From the NCBI GenBank assembly GCA_028751075.1, contig JAQZDA010000010.1:1-64000 (forward strand): a stretch of 64,000 nucleotides of DNA, in the 5' to 3' direction. The first letter of the stretch is position 1, and each line of letters starts with the position of its first letter. This document shows positions 1 through 8,356 of this stretch, piece after piece. This DNA comes from Euryarchaeota archaeon Ods02 (GTDB taxonomy: Archaea; Halobacteriota; Halobacteria; Halobacteriales; Halorutilaceae). The notes under the pieces were generated by a model. The model did not search any database. It was given only the letters and a program-made list of their open reading frames with translations, and was not told the origin of the DNA. The position numbers and the translations under genes were made by a program.

Positions 1-77
<77 letters not shown>

Positions 78-116
78 CCAACAAACCCCTCCGGGGGCGG
101 TGTTCAGCCGCGTCGA

Positions 117-1043
117 TTAGGCCGGTTCATCTCCATCGGCGTCGTCTTCTTCGTCTCCATCGGCGTCATCTGTTCCTTCCTCTGTGTCGTCCGTCTCTCC
201 GTCATCGTCGGCTTCGGCTGTCTCCGCATCGTCTTCACCGTCTGCTTCCGCATCGTCTTCATCGTCTTCATCGTCGGCTTCACTTGCTTCCTCCTGCATC
301 CGCTCTCTCTCCGCCTCTATAGCGGACGCCATCTGCTCTTCGAAGTCCTCCTCGAGACCGGTTATCACTCTATCTCCGACGACGAATCCAGGTGTACTGG
401 TTGCTCCCTCCGCCCGTGCCTGGCTGTTCATCTCGTTGACGAGCTGCTGGTGGTCTCCAGCTTCGACGCTAGCCGCCACACCCGCTGCGTCGATACCTTC
501 GACAGGTTCCGTCATGCTCTCTATGTTGTCAGGGCTCGCCCAGCCGGTGTGTCCCTCCTGGTTCAGGAACACCTGACTGTGCCACTGCGGCCAGTCCGAG
601 GGACTGTCCTCCCAGACTGCGTAGTGCGCCATACCCAGGTTGAAGGCGTCACCCTGTATCCCGCCGTCGGTGAACGACACCGGCTTCACCACGAACTTGA
701 CGTCACCCGTCTCCACGTGGTCAGCGATGAACAGGTCCTTGAACTGTTGGTCGAACGCCGCACACACGGGGCAGCCGTAGTCGGTGTAGTACACGACCTC
801 CACCATCTCTTCGGCGTCTTCGGCGGTGTATCCGTCACCTATCACCGTCGGATGCTCCTCGTCCTCCAGCACCGTCACTCCGTCCCACGGCGACGCCGTA
901 GCGGTTCCGCCTCCCGTCGCGAAGAACCAGAAAAGCCCCGCGACTATCACCGCGATACCACCGAGTATGAGGTACGAGCTGAGGTCCGACTCTTCCTTCT
1001 TCTGCTGCTTCTTCTCCTGTTTCTTCTCGTCTATCCTTCCCAT
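117..1043 (-). CDS. DsbA-family membrane-anchored thiol oxidoreductase
   Basis: Thioredoxin-fold disulfide oxidoreductase of the DsbA family, expected to oxidise or isomerise thiols outside the membrane. A lysine-rich N-terminus (1-18) precedes one membrane segment (about 23-43). The redox motif CPVC lies at about 91-94, and the cis-proline segment TSTPGF at about 215-220. The last 60 or so residues are nearly all Asp, Glu, Gly and Ala; this tail is not part of the fold and probably faces the high-salt exterior. The gene is divergent from dsbB, its expected electron acceptor. A TATA-like element sits about 27 bp ahead of the ATG inside an inverted repeat. The family is certain; the exact substrate is not. 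Confidence 0.88.
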   Translation of the reverse strand: MGRIDEKKQEKKQQKKEESDLSSYLILGGIAVIVAGLFWFFATGGGTATASPWDGVTVLEDEEHPTVIGDGYTAEDAEEMVEVVYYTDYGCPVCAAFDQQFKDLFIADHVETGDVKFVVKPVSFTDGGIQGDAFNLGMAHYAVWEDSPSDWPQWHSQVFLNQEGHTGWASPDNIESMTEPVEGIDAAGVAASVEAGDHQQLVNEMNSQARAEGATSTPGFVVGDRVITGLEEDFEEQMASAIEAERERMQEEASEADDEDDEDDAEADGEDDAETAEADDDGETDDTEEGTDDADGDEEDDADGDEPA

Positions 1044-1065
1044 ACGAGGGATGTAGCGCGCGCCG

Positions 1066-1082
1066 GAACAAAACTCTTGTTC
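1066..1082 (-). promoter_or_regulatory. dsbA-like promoter with overlapping dyad
   Basis: GAACAA-N5-TTGTTC is a perfect 6-bp inverted repeat. On the minus strand it covers the TATA-like AGTTTTGT about 27 bp ahead of the start codon. The position would let a bound repressor block TBP. The operator role is inferred. Confidence 0.5.
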
Positions 1083-1155
1083 AAAGCTTCGTCACGGGGC
1101 CCAGCCGAACACAGTCGGGGAAGAACCTATACGAAACCGCTCGATCCACCTAAGA

Positions 1156-1163
1156 CATAAATC
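1156..1163 (+). promoter_or_regulatory. TATA box for dsbB, leaderless
   Basis: CATAAATC is centred about 27 bp before the dsbB ATG, the spacing expected for a leaderless archaeal transcript. Confidence 0.6.
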
Positions 1164-1186
1164 CGCGGCCAACGTCAGATACCCTG

Positions 1187-1630
1187 ATGGAGAAGCCAGC
1201 GGCGCTAGATCGACTGGAGGTAGGGCACAAGCGGTTCAGCCTCGTCGTCGCATCGGTCGCCACCGTCGGCAGCCTGTACTTCAGCCTCGGCATGGGTCTC
1301 GTGCCCTGCGACCTCTGCTGGTACCAGCGCATACTGATGTACCCTCTCGTCGTCGTCATCGCAGTCGGCATCTGGACCGGCGACAGACTCGACTACTACG
1401 TGCTTCCGTTCAGCGTCTCAGGCCTCGTCATAGCCGCTTACCACAACTACCTACAGATGACGCCGGCTTCGACCGGAGCGTGCACCGGCGACGTCCCCTG
1501 CGAGGTGCCGCAGTACAGGTTCTTCAGCGAGATAGTCGCAGGCGGAGTCACGATACCGCAGATGAGCTTCACGGCGTTCGCCCTGATAACCCTGGCTTTC
1601 GTGGTTCCATTGGCGTCCGAATACAGGTAG
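1187..1630 (+). CDS. dsbB: DsbB-like disulfide bond formation protein
   Basis: Four-helix membrane quinone reductase that reoxidises DsbA. The first extracellular loop carries the family signature CDLCWYQR (Cys41, Cys44), and the second redox pair is Cys99/Cys105 in ACTGDVPC. At 147 residues it has the usual length for short DsbB proteins. It is divergent from the DsbA-like gene, so the two form a complete oxidative-folding pair. A TATA element 27 bp upstream supports the chosen ATG. rsmA follows after 40 bp on the same strand and may be co-transcribed. Confidence 0.92.
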   Translation: MEKPAALDRLEVGHKRFSLVVASVATVGSLYFSLGMGLVPCDLCWYQRILMYPLVVVIAVGIWTGDRLDYYVLPFSVSGLVIAAYHNYLQMTPASTGACTGDVPCEVPQYRFFSEIVAGGVTIPQMSFTAFALITLAFVVPLASEYR

Positions 1631-1670
1631 TACTACGAGCCCGGGTACGAAGGCGGGTTCACGGAGAAAG

Positions 1671-2450
1671 ATGAAGGACACGGAAACCCTGATAGACGAA
1701 GCCGACGTCCACCCCCGCGGCGACAGCGACCAGCACTTCCTCGTCGACGAACGAGTTCTCGACCGCATCGCAGGGTACACGCCGGAAGACGCCGAACACG
1801 TGCTAGAGATAGGCGGAGGCGTCGGCAACCTCACCGGGAGGCTGCTGAAGAACCACGATGTCACCGTCGTCGAACTCGACCGCGAGCTCGCCAGACACCT
1901 CGGCGACGAGTACCCTGAGGCCGAACTGATACAGGGTGACGCCGCCTCCGTCGACCTCCCGGACTTCGACGCCTGCGTCAGCAACCTCCCCTACAGCGTC
2001 AGCAGCCCCGTCCTGTTCCGCCTCCTCCCCCGACGCAGACCCCTCGTGCTGCTGCTGCAGAAGGAGTTCGCGGAACGCGCCGCAGCCGAACCAGGGACCG
2101 ACAGCTACGGCAGGCTCTCCGTCACCGCAGGACAGTACGCCGACGTCGAACTGCTGGAGACCGTGCCGCCATCGGCGTTCCGGCCGGAACCCGAGGTAGA
2201 GAGCGCCGTCGCCCGGTTCACGCCGACGGAGGGCTACACCGTCGACGACGAGGAGATGTTCCGGGACGTCGTACGCGCAGCGTTCACCCAGCGCCGGAAG
2301 ACCCTCAGGAACGCACTCAGGAACACCACACACATCACGGGTATAGACGAGGACGCCGTCGACGACCTCCCCGAAGACCTCCTCCGGAAACGCCCCGGGA
2401 AGATGACGCCGGAGGAGTACGTGGAGGTGACCGAAGGTCTCACCCGATGA
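1671..2450 (+). CDS. rsmA: 16S rRNA (adenine dimethyl) transferase RsmA/KsgA
   Basis: SAM-dependent enzyme that dimethylates two adjacent adenines in the 3' hairpin of 16S rRNA late in 30S maturation. Visible motifs are the SAM-binding VLEIGGGVGNLT (about 43-54), the acidic end of strand 2 (VVELD), and the catalytic NLPYSVSSPV (about 104-113). The C-terminal part contains FTQRRKTLRNAL, typical of the rRNA-binding lobe. Length 259 is normal. The stop overlaps an ATGA at the start of the next gene, a common archaeal rsmA-hemK arrangement. Confidence 0.95.
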   Translation: MKDTETLIDEADVHPRGDSDQHFLVDERVLDRIAGYTPEDAEHVLEIGGGVGNLTGRLLKNHDVTVVELDRELARHLGDEYPEAELIQGDAASVDLPDFDACVSNLPYSVSSPVLFRLLPRRRPLVLLLQKEFAERAAAEPGTDSYGRLSVTAGQYADVELLETVPPSAFRPEPEVESAVARFTPTEGYTVDDEEMFRDVVRAAFTQRRKTLRNALRNTTHITGIDEDAVDDLPEDLLRKRPGKMTPEEYVEVTEGLTR

Positions 2451-2991
2451 CGTACGGGAGGTCTACCCGCCGAGAGAGGACAGCACCCTCCTCTTAGAGG
2501 CCGCGGAGAATGAGATATCTCCCGGTGACCGCGTCCTCGAGGTAGGCGTCGGCAGCGGGTACGTCGCCGTGAACCTCCAGGAGTCTGCGTCGACGGTCGT
2601 CGGCACCGACGTCAACCCCGCGGCGACGCGGCGTGCGAGAGACCGCGGCGTCGAAGCCGTCACCACAGACCTCGCCCACGGACTAAAGGGCGAGTTCGAC
2701 CTCGTCGTCTTCAACCCTCCATATCTGCCGGACACAGACGAGACACCCGACGACGCATTGGACGCGGCGCTCGCGGGCGGCGAATCCGGTGTGGAGACCG
2801 CGGAACGGTTCGTCGAGGATCTGCCGCGGCTGCTCTCCCCCGAAGGCAGCGCGTTCGTGGTCGCCAGCAGCCACGGCGACGTAGACCGATTGAAGAAGAC
2901 CGCTCGAAAGAAAGGTTTCGTGGTAGACGTCGCCGCCAGAGACCGGTTCTTCTTCGAGGATATCGTGGTCCTGCATCTCGAACCCCGCTGA
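2449..2991 (+). CDS. HemK/PrmC-like N5-glutamine methyltransferase, start disrupted
   Basis: Small archaeal HemK homologue that methylates the GGQ glutamine of peptide release factor aRF1. From the first possible codon the frame reads EVYPPREDSTLLLEAA, then the SAM motif VLEVGVGSG, then the catalytic NPPYLP, all typical of the family. The frame opens after a TGA at 2428-2430, but it contains no ATG, GTG or TTG until a GTG inside motif I (2569), which is too late. The ATG that overlaps the rsmA stop (2447) is out of frame by one base. One missing base in the stretch ATGACGTACGG would restore an N-terminus. This is either a sequence error, a real frameshift or a non-canonical start. Confidence 0.8.
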   Translation, partial: DVREVYPPREDSTLLLEAAENEISPGDRVLEVGVGSGYVAVNLQESASTVVGTDVNPAATRRARDRGVEAVTTDLAHGLKGEFDLVVFNPPYLPDTDETPDDALDAALAGGESGVETAERFVEDLPRLLSPEGSAFVVASSHGDVDRLKKTARKKGFVVDVAARDRFFFEDIVVLHLEPR

Positions 2992-3070
2992 CGTCGACTT
3001 CGAATCCGTCACCGTCGGCAGGCGAGTCCAAAGCAGAAGGTAGAAGCCCCCGACGCCCCCATCCAACGCC

Positions 3071-4606
3071 ATGAGAACAGCGGGACTTACGTCGTCGACG
3101 GCGGACAACGTCTTCCACGTACACGACGAGATCAAGGAAGGCAGGATAGACGCCGAGTTCACCGGAGTATACAGCGACCGCGACAGCGAAGCCCTCGAAC
3201 TGGCGGAGAAACGCGGGCTCGAAGCCATAACTCTCGGAGATGAAGACGACTTCGAAGCAGCGTTGCTTGAGCATCTATGGGAAGCCGAAGTAGAGCTCGT
3301 CCTCGCTGACGGCTTCATGCCCATCCTGAGCGGGGAGTTCCTCGACAGCTACGAAGGAACCATCCTCAACGCCCATCCCTCGCTCTTGCCGGCTTTCCGC
3401 ACCAGCAACCCCTGGAAAGCCGCGTTAGAAGCCGGAGTCGAGGTCACCGGCTGCACCGTCCACGTCGTCACCGAGGAGATAGCCGACGGAGGCATCGTCA
3501 CCCAGGAACCCGTCAGGGTTCAGACGGACGACACCGAGGACGACCTGAGAGAACGGATCGATACGGCGGAGAGACAAGCGTACGTCCGCGCCGTCGAAGA
3601 CATCGTCGAAGGGAAGGTCGAGGTAGATGGCGGCACCGTCCACCGCGAAGCGGGAGATGGACTATCGGAGACGCGGCTGGAGTCCACGGCGAAGGAAGCC
3701 GACCTCCGGTACGGCGAGAACCCCCATCAGGACGCGGCGTTCTACCGTGACAGAGCGTTCACCGGAGCCTCCGTAGGAAAAGCCAGGCAGCATCAGGGGA
3801 AGGCGATGAGCTACAACAACTACAACGACGCCGACAGCGCGCTCTCCATCGTCCGGGAGTTCCGGGAACCCGCAGCCGTCGTCGTGAAACACACGAACCC
3901 CTGCGGCGTCGCCGTAGCCGACGACGTATCGACGGCGTACGACCGCGCGCTCGCCACCGACGAGATGAGCGCTTTCGGCGGCATCGTCGCGTTGAACCGC
4001 GAATGTACGGCGGAGACCGCGGAAGCCATCACCGACTCCTTCAAGGAGGTCGTAGTCGCACCCGACTACACCGAGGAAGCCCACGAGGTGTTCGAGGAGA
4101 AGGAGAACCTACGGGTTCTCGAGACCAGCGCATTCGAGGGAGAACGCGACGGCTGGCACACGAAGGACGTCGAAGGCGGCACACTGGTGCAGCAGCGCGA
4201 CAGCCTCGAGGTGACGCGCGACGACCTCGAACACGTCACCGAACGCACGCCGTCGGAGGCGGAGGTCGAGGACATGCTGTTCGGGTTCAAGGTCGTGAAG
4301 CACGTGAAGTCCAACGCCATAGTGCTCGTCGACGGACGGGAGACCGTCGGCGTCGGAGCCGGACAGATGAGCCGCGTCGACGCCGTCCGCCTCGCGCGGG
4401 ACAAAGCCGAGAAACCCGTGGAGGGAACCGTGCTCGCCAGCGACGCGTTCTTCCCGTTCCGCGACAACATCGACGAAGCCGCGGAAGCAGGTGTGGCGGC
4501 GGTCGTGCAGCCCGGCGGCAGCGTCAACGACGACGAAGTAGTGGAAGCCTGCGACGAACACGGGATGGCGATGGCGTTCACGGGTTCGAGGTGCTTCAAA
4601 CACTAG
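3071..4606 (+). CDS. purNH: PurN-PurH fusion (GAR and AICAR transformylases)
   Basis: Bifunctional purine enzyme. The N-terminal part (about 1-185) is phosphoribosylglycinamide formyltransferase, with the formyl-binding NAHPSLLPAF and a downstream DGGIVTQEPV strand. The C-terminal part (about 210-511) is AICAR transformylase, starting at LRYGENPHQ and including the catalytic VKHTNPCG and the AFGGIVALN segment. The MGS-like IMP cyclohydrolase domain of bacterial PurH is absent; archaea use PurO for that step. This fusion is known in haloarchaea. It lies 80 bp downstream of the HemK-like gene. Confidence 0.93.
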   Translation: MRTAGLTSSTADNVFHVHDEIKEGRIDAEFTGVYSDRDSEALELAEKRGLEAITLGDEDDFEAALLEHLWEAEVELVLADGFMPILSGEFLDSYEGTILNAHPSLLPAFRTSNPWKAALEAGVEVTGCTVHVVTEEIADGGIVTQEPVRVQTDDTEDDLRERIDTAERQAYVRAVEDIVEGKVEVDGGTVHREAGDGLSETRLESTAKEADLRYGENPHQDAAFYRDRAFTGASVGKARQHQGKAMSYNNYNDADSALSIVREFREPAAVVVKHTNPCGVAVADDVSTAYDRALATDEMSAFGGIVALNRECTAETAEAITDSFKEVVVAPDYTEEAHEVFEEKENLRVLETSAFEGERDGWHTKDVEGGTLVQQRDSLEVTRDDLEHVTERTPSEAEVEDMLFGFKVVKHVKSNAIVLVDGRETVGVGAGQMSRVDAVRLARDKAEKPVEGTVLASDAFFPFRDNIDEAAEAGVAAVVQPGGSVNDDEVVEACDEHGMAMAFTGSRCFKH

Positions 4607-4664
4607 AAGCCGTACCCTCAGGCTAAGACGCACGGGTTCAGATGAACGAGGTGAGCTTACATCG

Positions 4665-6998
4665 ATGACGGAGAAGACGCCGCGGGAAGCCGTCGACTAC
4701 CTCTACAGCCTCGACAGGTTCACCGTGAAACCCGGGTTAGAGCGCGCGGAACACCTGCTCGAACACCTCGGCAGTCCCGAGACGGAGTTCGAAGCCATAC
4801 AGGTCGGCGGCACCAACGGTAAAGGAAGCGTAGCTCGGTTCGTCGAGTCCGCTCTCCGTCAGGAGGGTTACAGCGTCGGCCTCTACACCTCCCCACACAT
4901 GCTCGACCTCGGGGAACGCATAAGGGTCGACGGCGAACTGATGCGGCGGCGGGCGATGCGGGACTACGTCCAGGAGGTCGAGCCGGCCGTCGAGGAGCTG
5001 GAGGACGAAGGCGACCCACCTACGTTCTTCGAGGTCACCACAGTGATGGCTTTGCAGGAGTTCGCACGCCGCGACGTAGACGTCGCCGTCCTCGAGGTAG
5101 GTTTAGGAGGGAGGTTCGACACCACCAGCGTCTGCACCGGGGACGTAGCCGCAGTCACCAACGTCGAACTCGAACACACGGAGACCCTTGGTGAAACCGT
5201 CGAGGAGATAGCCTGGGACGTCGCCCACGTGGTGCCGGAGGACGGCGTCTGCGTCACCGCCGCCGAAGACCAGGCGCTCGATGCGCTCGAGGAGCGCGCG
5301 CGTGAGAGGGGAGCGAGAACCGTCGAGGTAGCTGAATCCAGCTACCGCGTCACCGGCAGAACTCCAACGTCTCAGACGGTGGAGGTCGAGTACCAGGGTG
5401 ACGACGTCACGGTGGAGTCACCGCTGGTGGGCGACCATCAGGCGCGGAACACCGCTGTAGCCGCTGGCGTGCTCGACGAGATCGACGTCTCCCCGGAAGC
5501 GTTGTCCAGAGGTTTCAGGCGCGCCGACTGGCCCGGCAGGTTCGAGGTGTTCGAAGATGAACCCGACGTCGTCCTCGACGCCGCACACAACCCCTCGGGA
5601 TGTAGAGCGCTCGCCGACACCTACCGCGACGTCTACGGAGACGACGCCACCCTGGTGTTCGGTGCGATGGCGGACAAAGACGTAGAGTCCATGGTAGCAT
5701 ACCTCTCCGACGTCGCCGAATCGGTCTACGTCGCGTCGCCGTCGAAGGACCGCGCCGCACCCGTCGGCCGACTGAAGCAAGCCTTCGAACGTGAAGGCAC
5801 GCCGGTGGAGAGCCGAGACACCGTGCTCGAAGCCGTCGAAGAAGCCATCGAAGCCGGTGACACAGTACTCGTCACGGGCTCCCTCTACACCGTGGGGGAG
5901 GCGAGACGGAGGTGGACGACGAACTCGGTATCCGCGGACTACCGCAGCCCCGGGGAAGCCGAGGAAGCCTGCGGCGACCACAGGGGGTTCTCCGGCGACG
6001 ACTCGGTGACGCGTACCCGACGTCTCTGGAACCTCACTCGGCAGGAGGTCGAAGCGCTAGAGAGAGCCGCCAACCAGCGGGCATCGACGTCGACGGCGGA
6101 CGACGGCGACTACATAGACGCCGTGGTATCCGCCTCCTTCGCCGGCCACCACCGTCTGGCTGAGGAGGTCGAGCTACCGGGGTCACCGGAGGTAGACGTC
6201 GCCGGCAGGACGGAGGTGATGGCCGTCGTCAACGTCACCCCCGACAGCTTCTATGACGGCGGCCGATACAGCTCCACGGAGGAGGCCGTGGACCGCGCCC
6301 TCGAAGCCGTCGAAGAAGGCGCGGACATCGTCGACGTCGGCGGCGAGTCCACGCGTCCCGGCGCCGACCCCGTACCGGTCGACGAAGAGATAGATCGAGT
6401 GCTACCGGTCGTAGAGGAGGTCGTCAGCCGCGACGTCGACGCGGAGGTATCCGTCGACACCCGAAACCCCGAGACGGCTCAGCGGGTGCTCGATGCGGGG
6501 GCGGACTGGATAAACGACGTCACCGGTCTCGAGGACCCCGATATGCATGACGTCGTCGCCGACTCAGGCTGCCGCGTCGTCGTCATGGACTCCGTCGACG
6601 TACCCGTCGAGCCAGGTGGAGGAGCGGAGTACGACGACTACGTCGCCGACGTCGTCAGCCGACTCGACAGGAAGATAGTACTCGCTCGACGCGCCGGAGT
6701 CTCCGAGGAGGACATCGTAGTCGACCCCGGAATCGGGTTCGGGAAAGGCAGCGAAGGCGACTGGACGCTGCTCCGGCGCACCGACGAGCTGGCTTCGCTC
6801 GGCTACCCCTTGCTCGTGGGATGCAGCCGGAAGTCGTTCCTCACTGACGCCGTCGACGTACCGGAGGAGGAGCGGTTGGAGCCGACGTTGGCCGCGAACG
6901 TCGTCGCCGCACGGAAGGGGGCTCGCTACCTCCGGGTGCACGACGTCAGGGAGACCGTGAAGGCGTTGCGGACGGTGGAGTACCTCGAAGGAAGCTAA
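4665..6998 (+). CDS. folCP: FolC-FolP fusion (folylpolyglutamate and dihydropteroate synthases)
   Basis: Two folate enzymes in one 777-residue chain. The N-terminal Mur-ligase-type FolC (about 1-415) has the P-loop GGTNGKGSVA, the TSPHML segment and a C-terminal domain with LDAAHNPSGC. A charged linker (about 420-500) leads to a TIM-barrel dihydropteroate synthase (about 510-775). That domain shows VVNVTPDSFYDGG, GGESTRPGA, VSVDTRNPETA, DPGIGFGK and the late GCSRKSFL loop. It acts in the folate C1 pathway that feeds the preceding purine enzyme. The fusion matches the haloarchaeal gene. Confidence 0.93.
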   Translation: MTEKTPREAVDYLYSLDRFTVKPGLERAEHLLEHLGSPETEFEAIQVGGTNGKGSVARFVESALRQEGYSVGLYTSPHMLDLGERIRVDGELMRRRAMRDYVQEVEPAVEELEDEGDPPTFFEVTTVMALQEFARRDVDVAVLEVGLGGRFDTTSVCTGDVAAVTNVELEHTETLGETVEEIAWDVAHVVPEDGVCVTAAEDQALDALEERARERGARTVEVAESSYRVTGRTPTSQTVEVEYQGDDVTVESPLVGDHQARNTAVAAGVLDEIDVSPEALSRGFRRADWPGRFEVFEDEPDVVLDAAHNPSGCRALADTYRDVYGDDATLVFGAMADKDVESMVAYLSDVAESVYVASPSKDRAAPVGRLKQAFEREGTPVESRDTVLEAVEEAIEAGDTVLVTGSLYTVGEARRRWTTNSVSADYRSPGEAEEACGDHRGFSGDDSVTRTRRLWNLTRQEVEALERAANQRASTSTADDGDYIDAVVSASFAGHHRLAEEVELPGSPEVDVAGRTEVMAVVNVTPDSFYDGGRYSSTEEAVDRALEAVEEGADIVDVGGESTRPGADPVPVDEEIDRVLPVVEEVVSRDVDAEVSVDTRNPETAQRVLDAGADWINDVTGLEDPDMHDVVADSGCRVVVMDSVDVPVEPGGGAEYDDYVADVVSRLDRKIVLARRAGVSEEDIVVDPGIGFGKGSEGDWTLLRRTDELASLGYPLLVGCSRKSFLTDAVDVPEEERLEPTLAANVVAARKGARYLRVHDVRETVKALRTVEYLEGS

Positions 6999-7045
6999 GC
7001 TGACGCAGAAGTCGTTGGAAGGGCGGAGCGGCGTAACCCTTTCCT

Positions 7046-8263
7046 TCAGGCGAACATACGACCGCTGGCTTCGCCGTCGCTCTCCTCGCTGACCTTCTGA
7101 TACGCTTCCACGAAGTCCTTCTGCCTGACGGTGCTCTCCTCCCGACGGATCGCGAACATACCGGCTTCCGTGCAGACGGACTTCACGTCGGCGCCGCTCA
7201 TACCCTCCGTCAGGGTGGCGAGGGTCTCGTAGTCGACGTCGTCGGAGACGTTCATGTCGCGCGTGTGGATGCGGAAGATCTGCTCCCGTCCTTCCTCCTC
7301 AGGCAGCGGCACCTCGATGAGCCGGTCGAACCTTCCGGGTCGGAGGATGGCGCGGTCGAGCATGTCGAACCTGTTGGTTGCGGCGATGATCTTGACGTCT
7401 CCGCGGCTGTCGAAGCCGTCCATCTCGCTCAGGAGCTGCATCATCGTCCTCTGTACTTCGGCGTCGCCGCTGGTCTTGCTCTCCGTGCGTTTCGAGGCGA
7501 CGGCGTCTATCTCGTCTATGAACAGGACGCTGGGGCTGTTCTGTCGGGCGACCTTGAACAGGTCGCGGACGAGCCGCGCGCCTTCGCCGATGAACTTGTG
7601 CACGAGCTCGCTGCCCGCCATCTTGATGAAGGTGGCGTCGGTCTGACGGGCGACGGCTTTCGCGAGCATCGTCTTACCCGTGCCCGGTGGCCCGTGCAGG
7701 AGGACGCCGGCGGGCGGGTCGATGCCGGCTTCGTCGAACAGCTCGGGGTTCGTCAACGGCATCTCCACGGTCTCCCGGACCTCGTTGACTTGTTTCTCCA
7801 GGCCGCCGATGTCCTCGTACGTGACCTCGGGGGTCTCCGTGACCTCCATGACGCGGGCGCGGACGTCGGTGGAGTCGTCGAGGGTCTTCACGACGGAGAG
7901 GCTGTTGTTGACGGCGACCCGGCTTCCTGGCTCTATCTCCTCCTTCATCTCCTCCGTGACCTCCGTCAACGCCTCCTGGTTGTTGCCGTGTTGTTTGATG
8001 ACTATGCCTTCGTCCTCCGTCATTTCCTGGACGGTGGCGACGAACAACGGAGACTTCTTCAGCTTCTCGTTCTCGTGTTTCAGCCGCTGTATCTTCTGCT
8101 GGTACTTGTTCTTCTGGGCGTTCGCATCGAGTAGCTTGTCTCGCACGCGTTCGTTCTCGGAACGAAGCTTCTCCACCCGTTCCTCGAGCTTCTGAACTCT
8201 GTCGCCCGAGTCATCGACCTGAACGTCGTCCGGTGACTCGACCTCGTCCGTTATATCACTCAT
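7046..8263 (-). CDS. pan: Proteasome-activating nucleotidase (PAN)
   Basis: Hexameric AAA+ ATPase that unfolds substrates and feeds the 20S proteasome. An N-terminal coiled coil (about 18-72) precedes an OB domain, then the AAA module with Walker A GPPGTGKT (191-198), Walker B LFIDEID (247-253) and a Sensor/arginine-finger region ATNRFDMLD...RPGRFD. Length is 405. An upstream GTG would add seven residues, but the ATG used here sits about 30 bp after a TATA element, which suggests a leaderless mRNA. The chain ends MFA. The HbYX docking motif of many PANs has Tyr at the second last position; here it is Phe. Confidence 0.95.
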   Translation of the reverse strand: MSDITDEVESPDDVQVDDSGDRVQKLEERVEKLRSENERVRDKLLDANAQKNKYQQKIQRLKHENEKLKKSPLFVATVQEMTEDEGIVIKQHGNNQEALTEVTEEMKEEIEPGSRVAVNNSLSVVKTLDDSTDVRARVMEVTETPEVTYEDIGGLEKQVNEVRETVEMPLTNPELFDEAGIDPPAGVLLHGPPGTGKTMLAKAVARQTDATFIKMAGSELVHKFIGEGARLVRDLFKVARQNSPSVLFIDEIDAVASKRTESKTSGDAEVQRTMMQLLSEMDGFDSRGDVKIIAATNRFDMLDRAILRPGRFDRLIEVPLPEEEGREQIFRIHTRDMNVSDDVDYETLATLTEGMSGADVKSVCTEAGMFAIRREESTVRQKDFVEAYQKVSEESDGEASGRMFA

Positions 8264-8289
8264 TCTCTGGCGTAGATAGGGCACCCCGG

Positions 8290-8296
8290 TAAAAAT
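8290..8296 (-). promoter_or_regulatory. TATA box for pan
   Basis: ATTTTTA on the minus strand is about 30 bp ahead of the chosen pan ATG and only 9 bp from the alternative GTG. This favours the internal ATG as the true start. Confidence 0.55.
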
Positions 8297-8356
8297 GGGT
8301 TTGGGTTACGGCAACCTTTAACAGGCGACGGACTGTAGTCGATATCTCGGCTTCTA

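Noticed and set aside
450-1160. Long plus-strand reading frame opposite the DsbA-like gene
   Set aside because: It is the antisense shadow of an acidic GC-rich gene; its translation is Arg/Leu/Val-biased without any domain, while the minus strand has a clear CPVC thioredoxin fold.
7265-8134. Frame antisense to pan
   Set aside because: Shadow of codon bias; the pan frame contains all AAA+ motifs and the antisense product is repetitive in Val, Asp and Leu.
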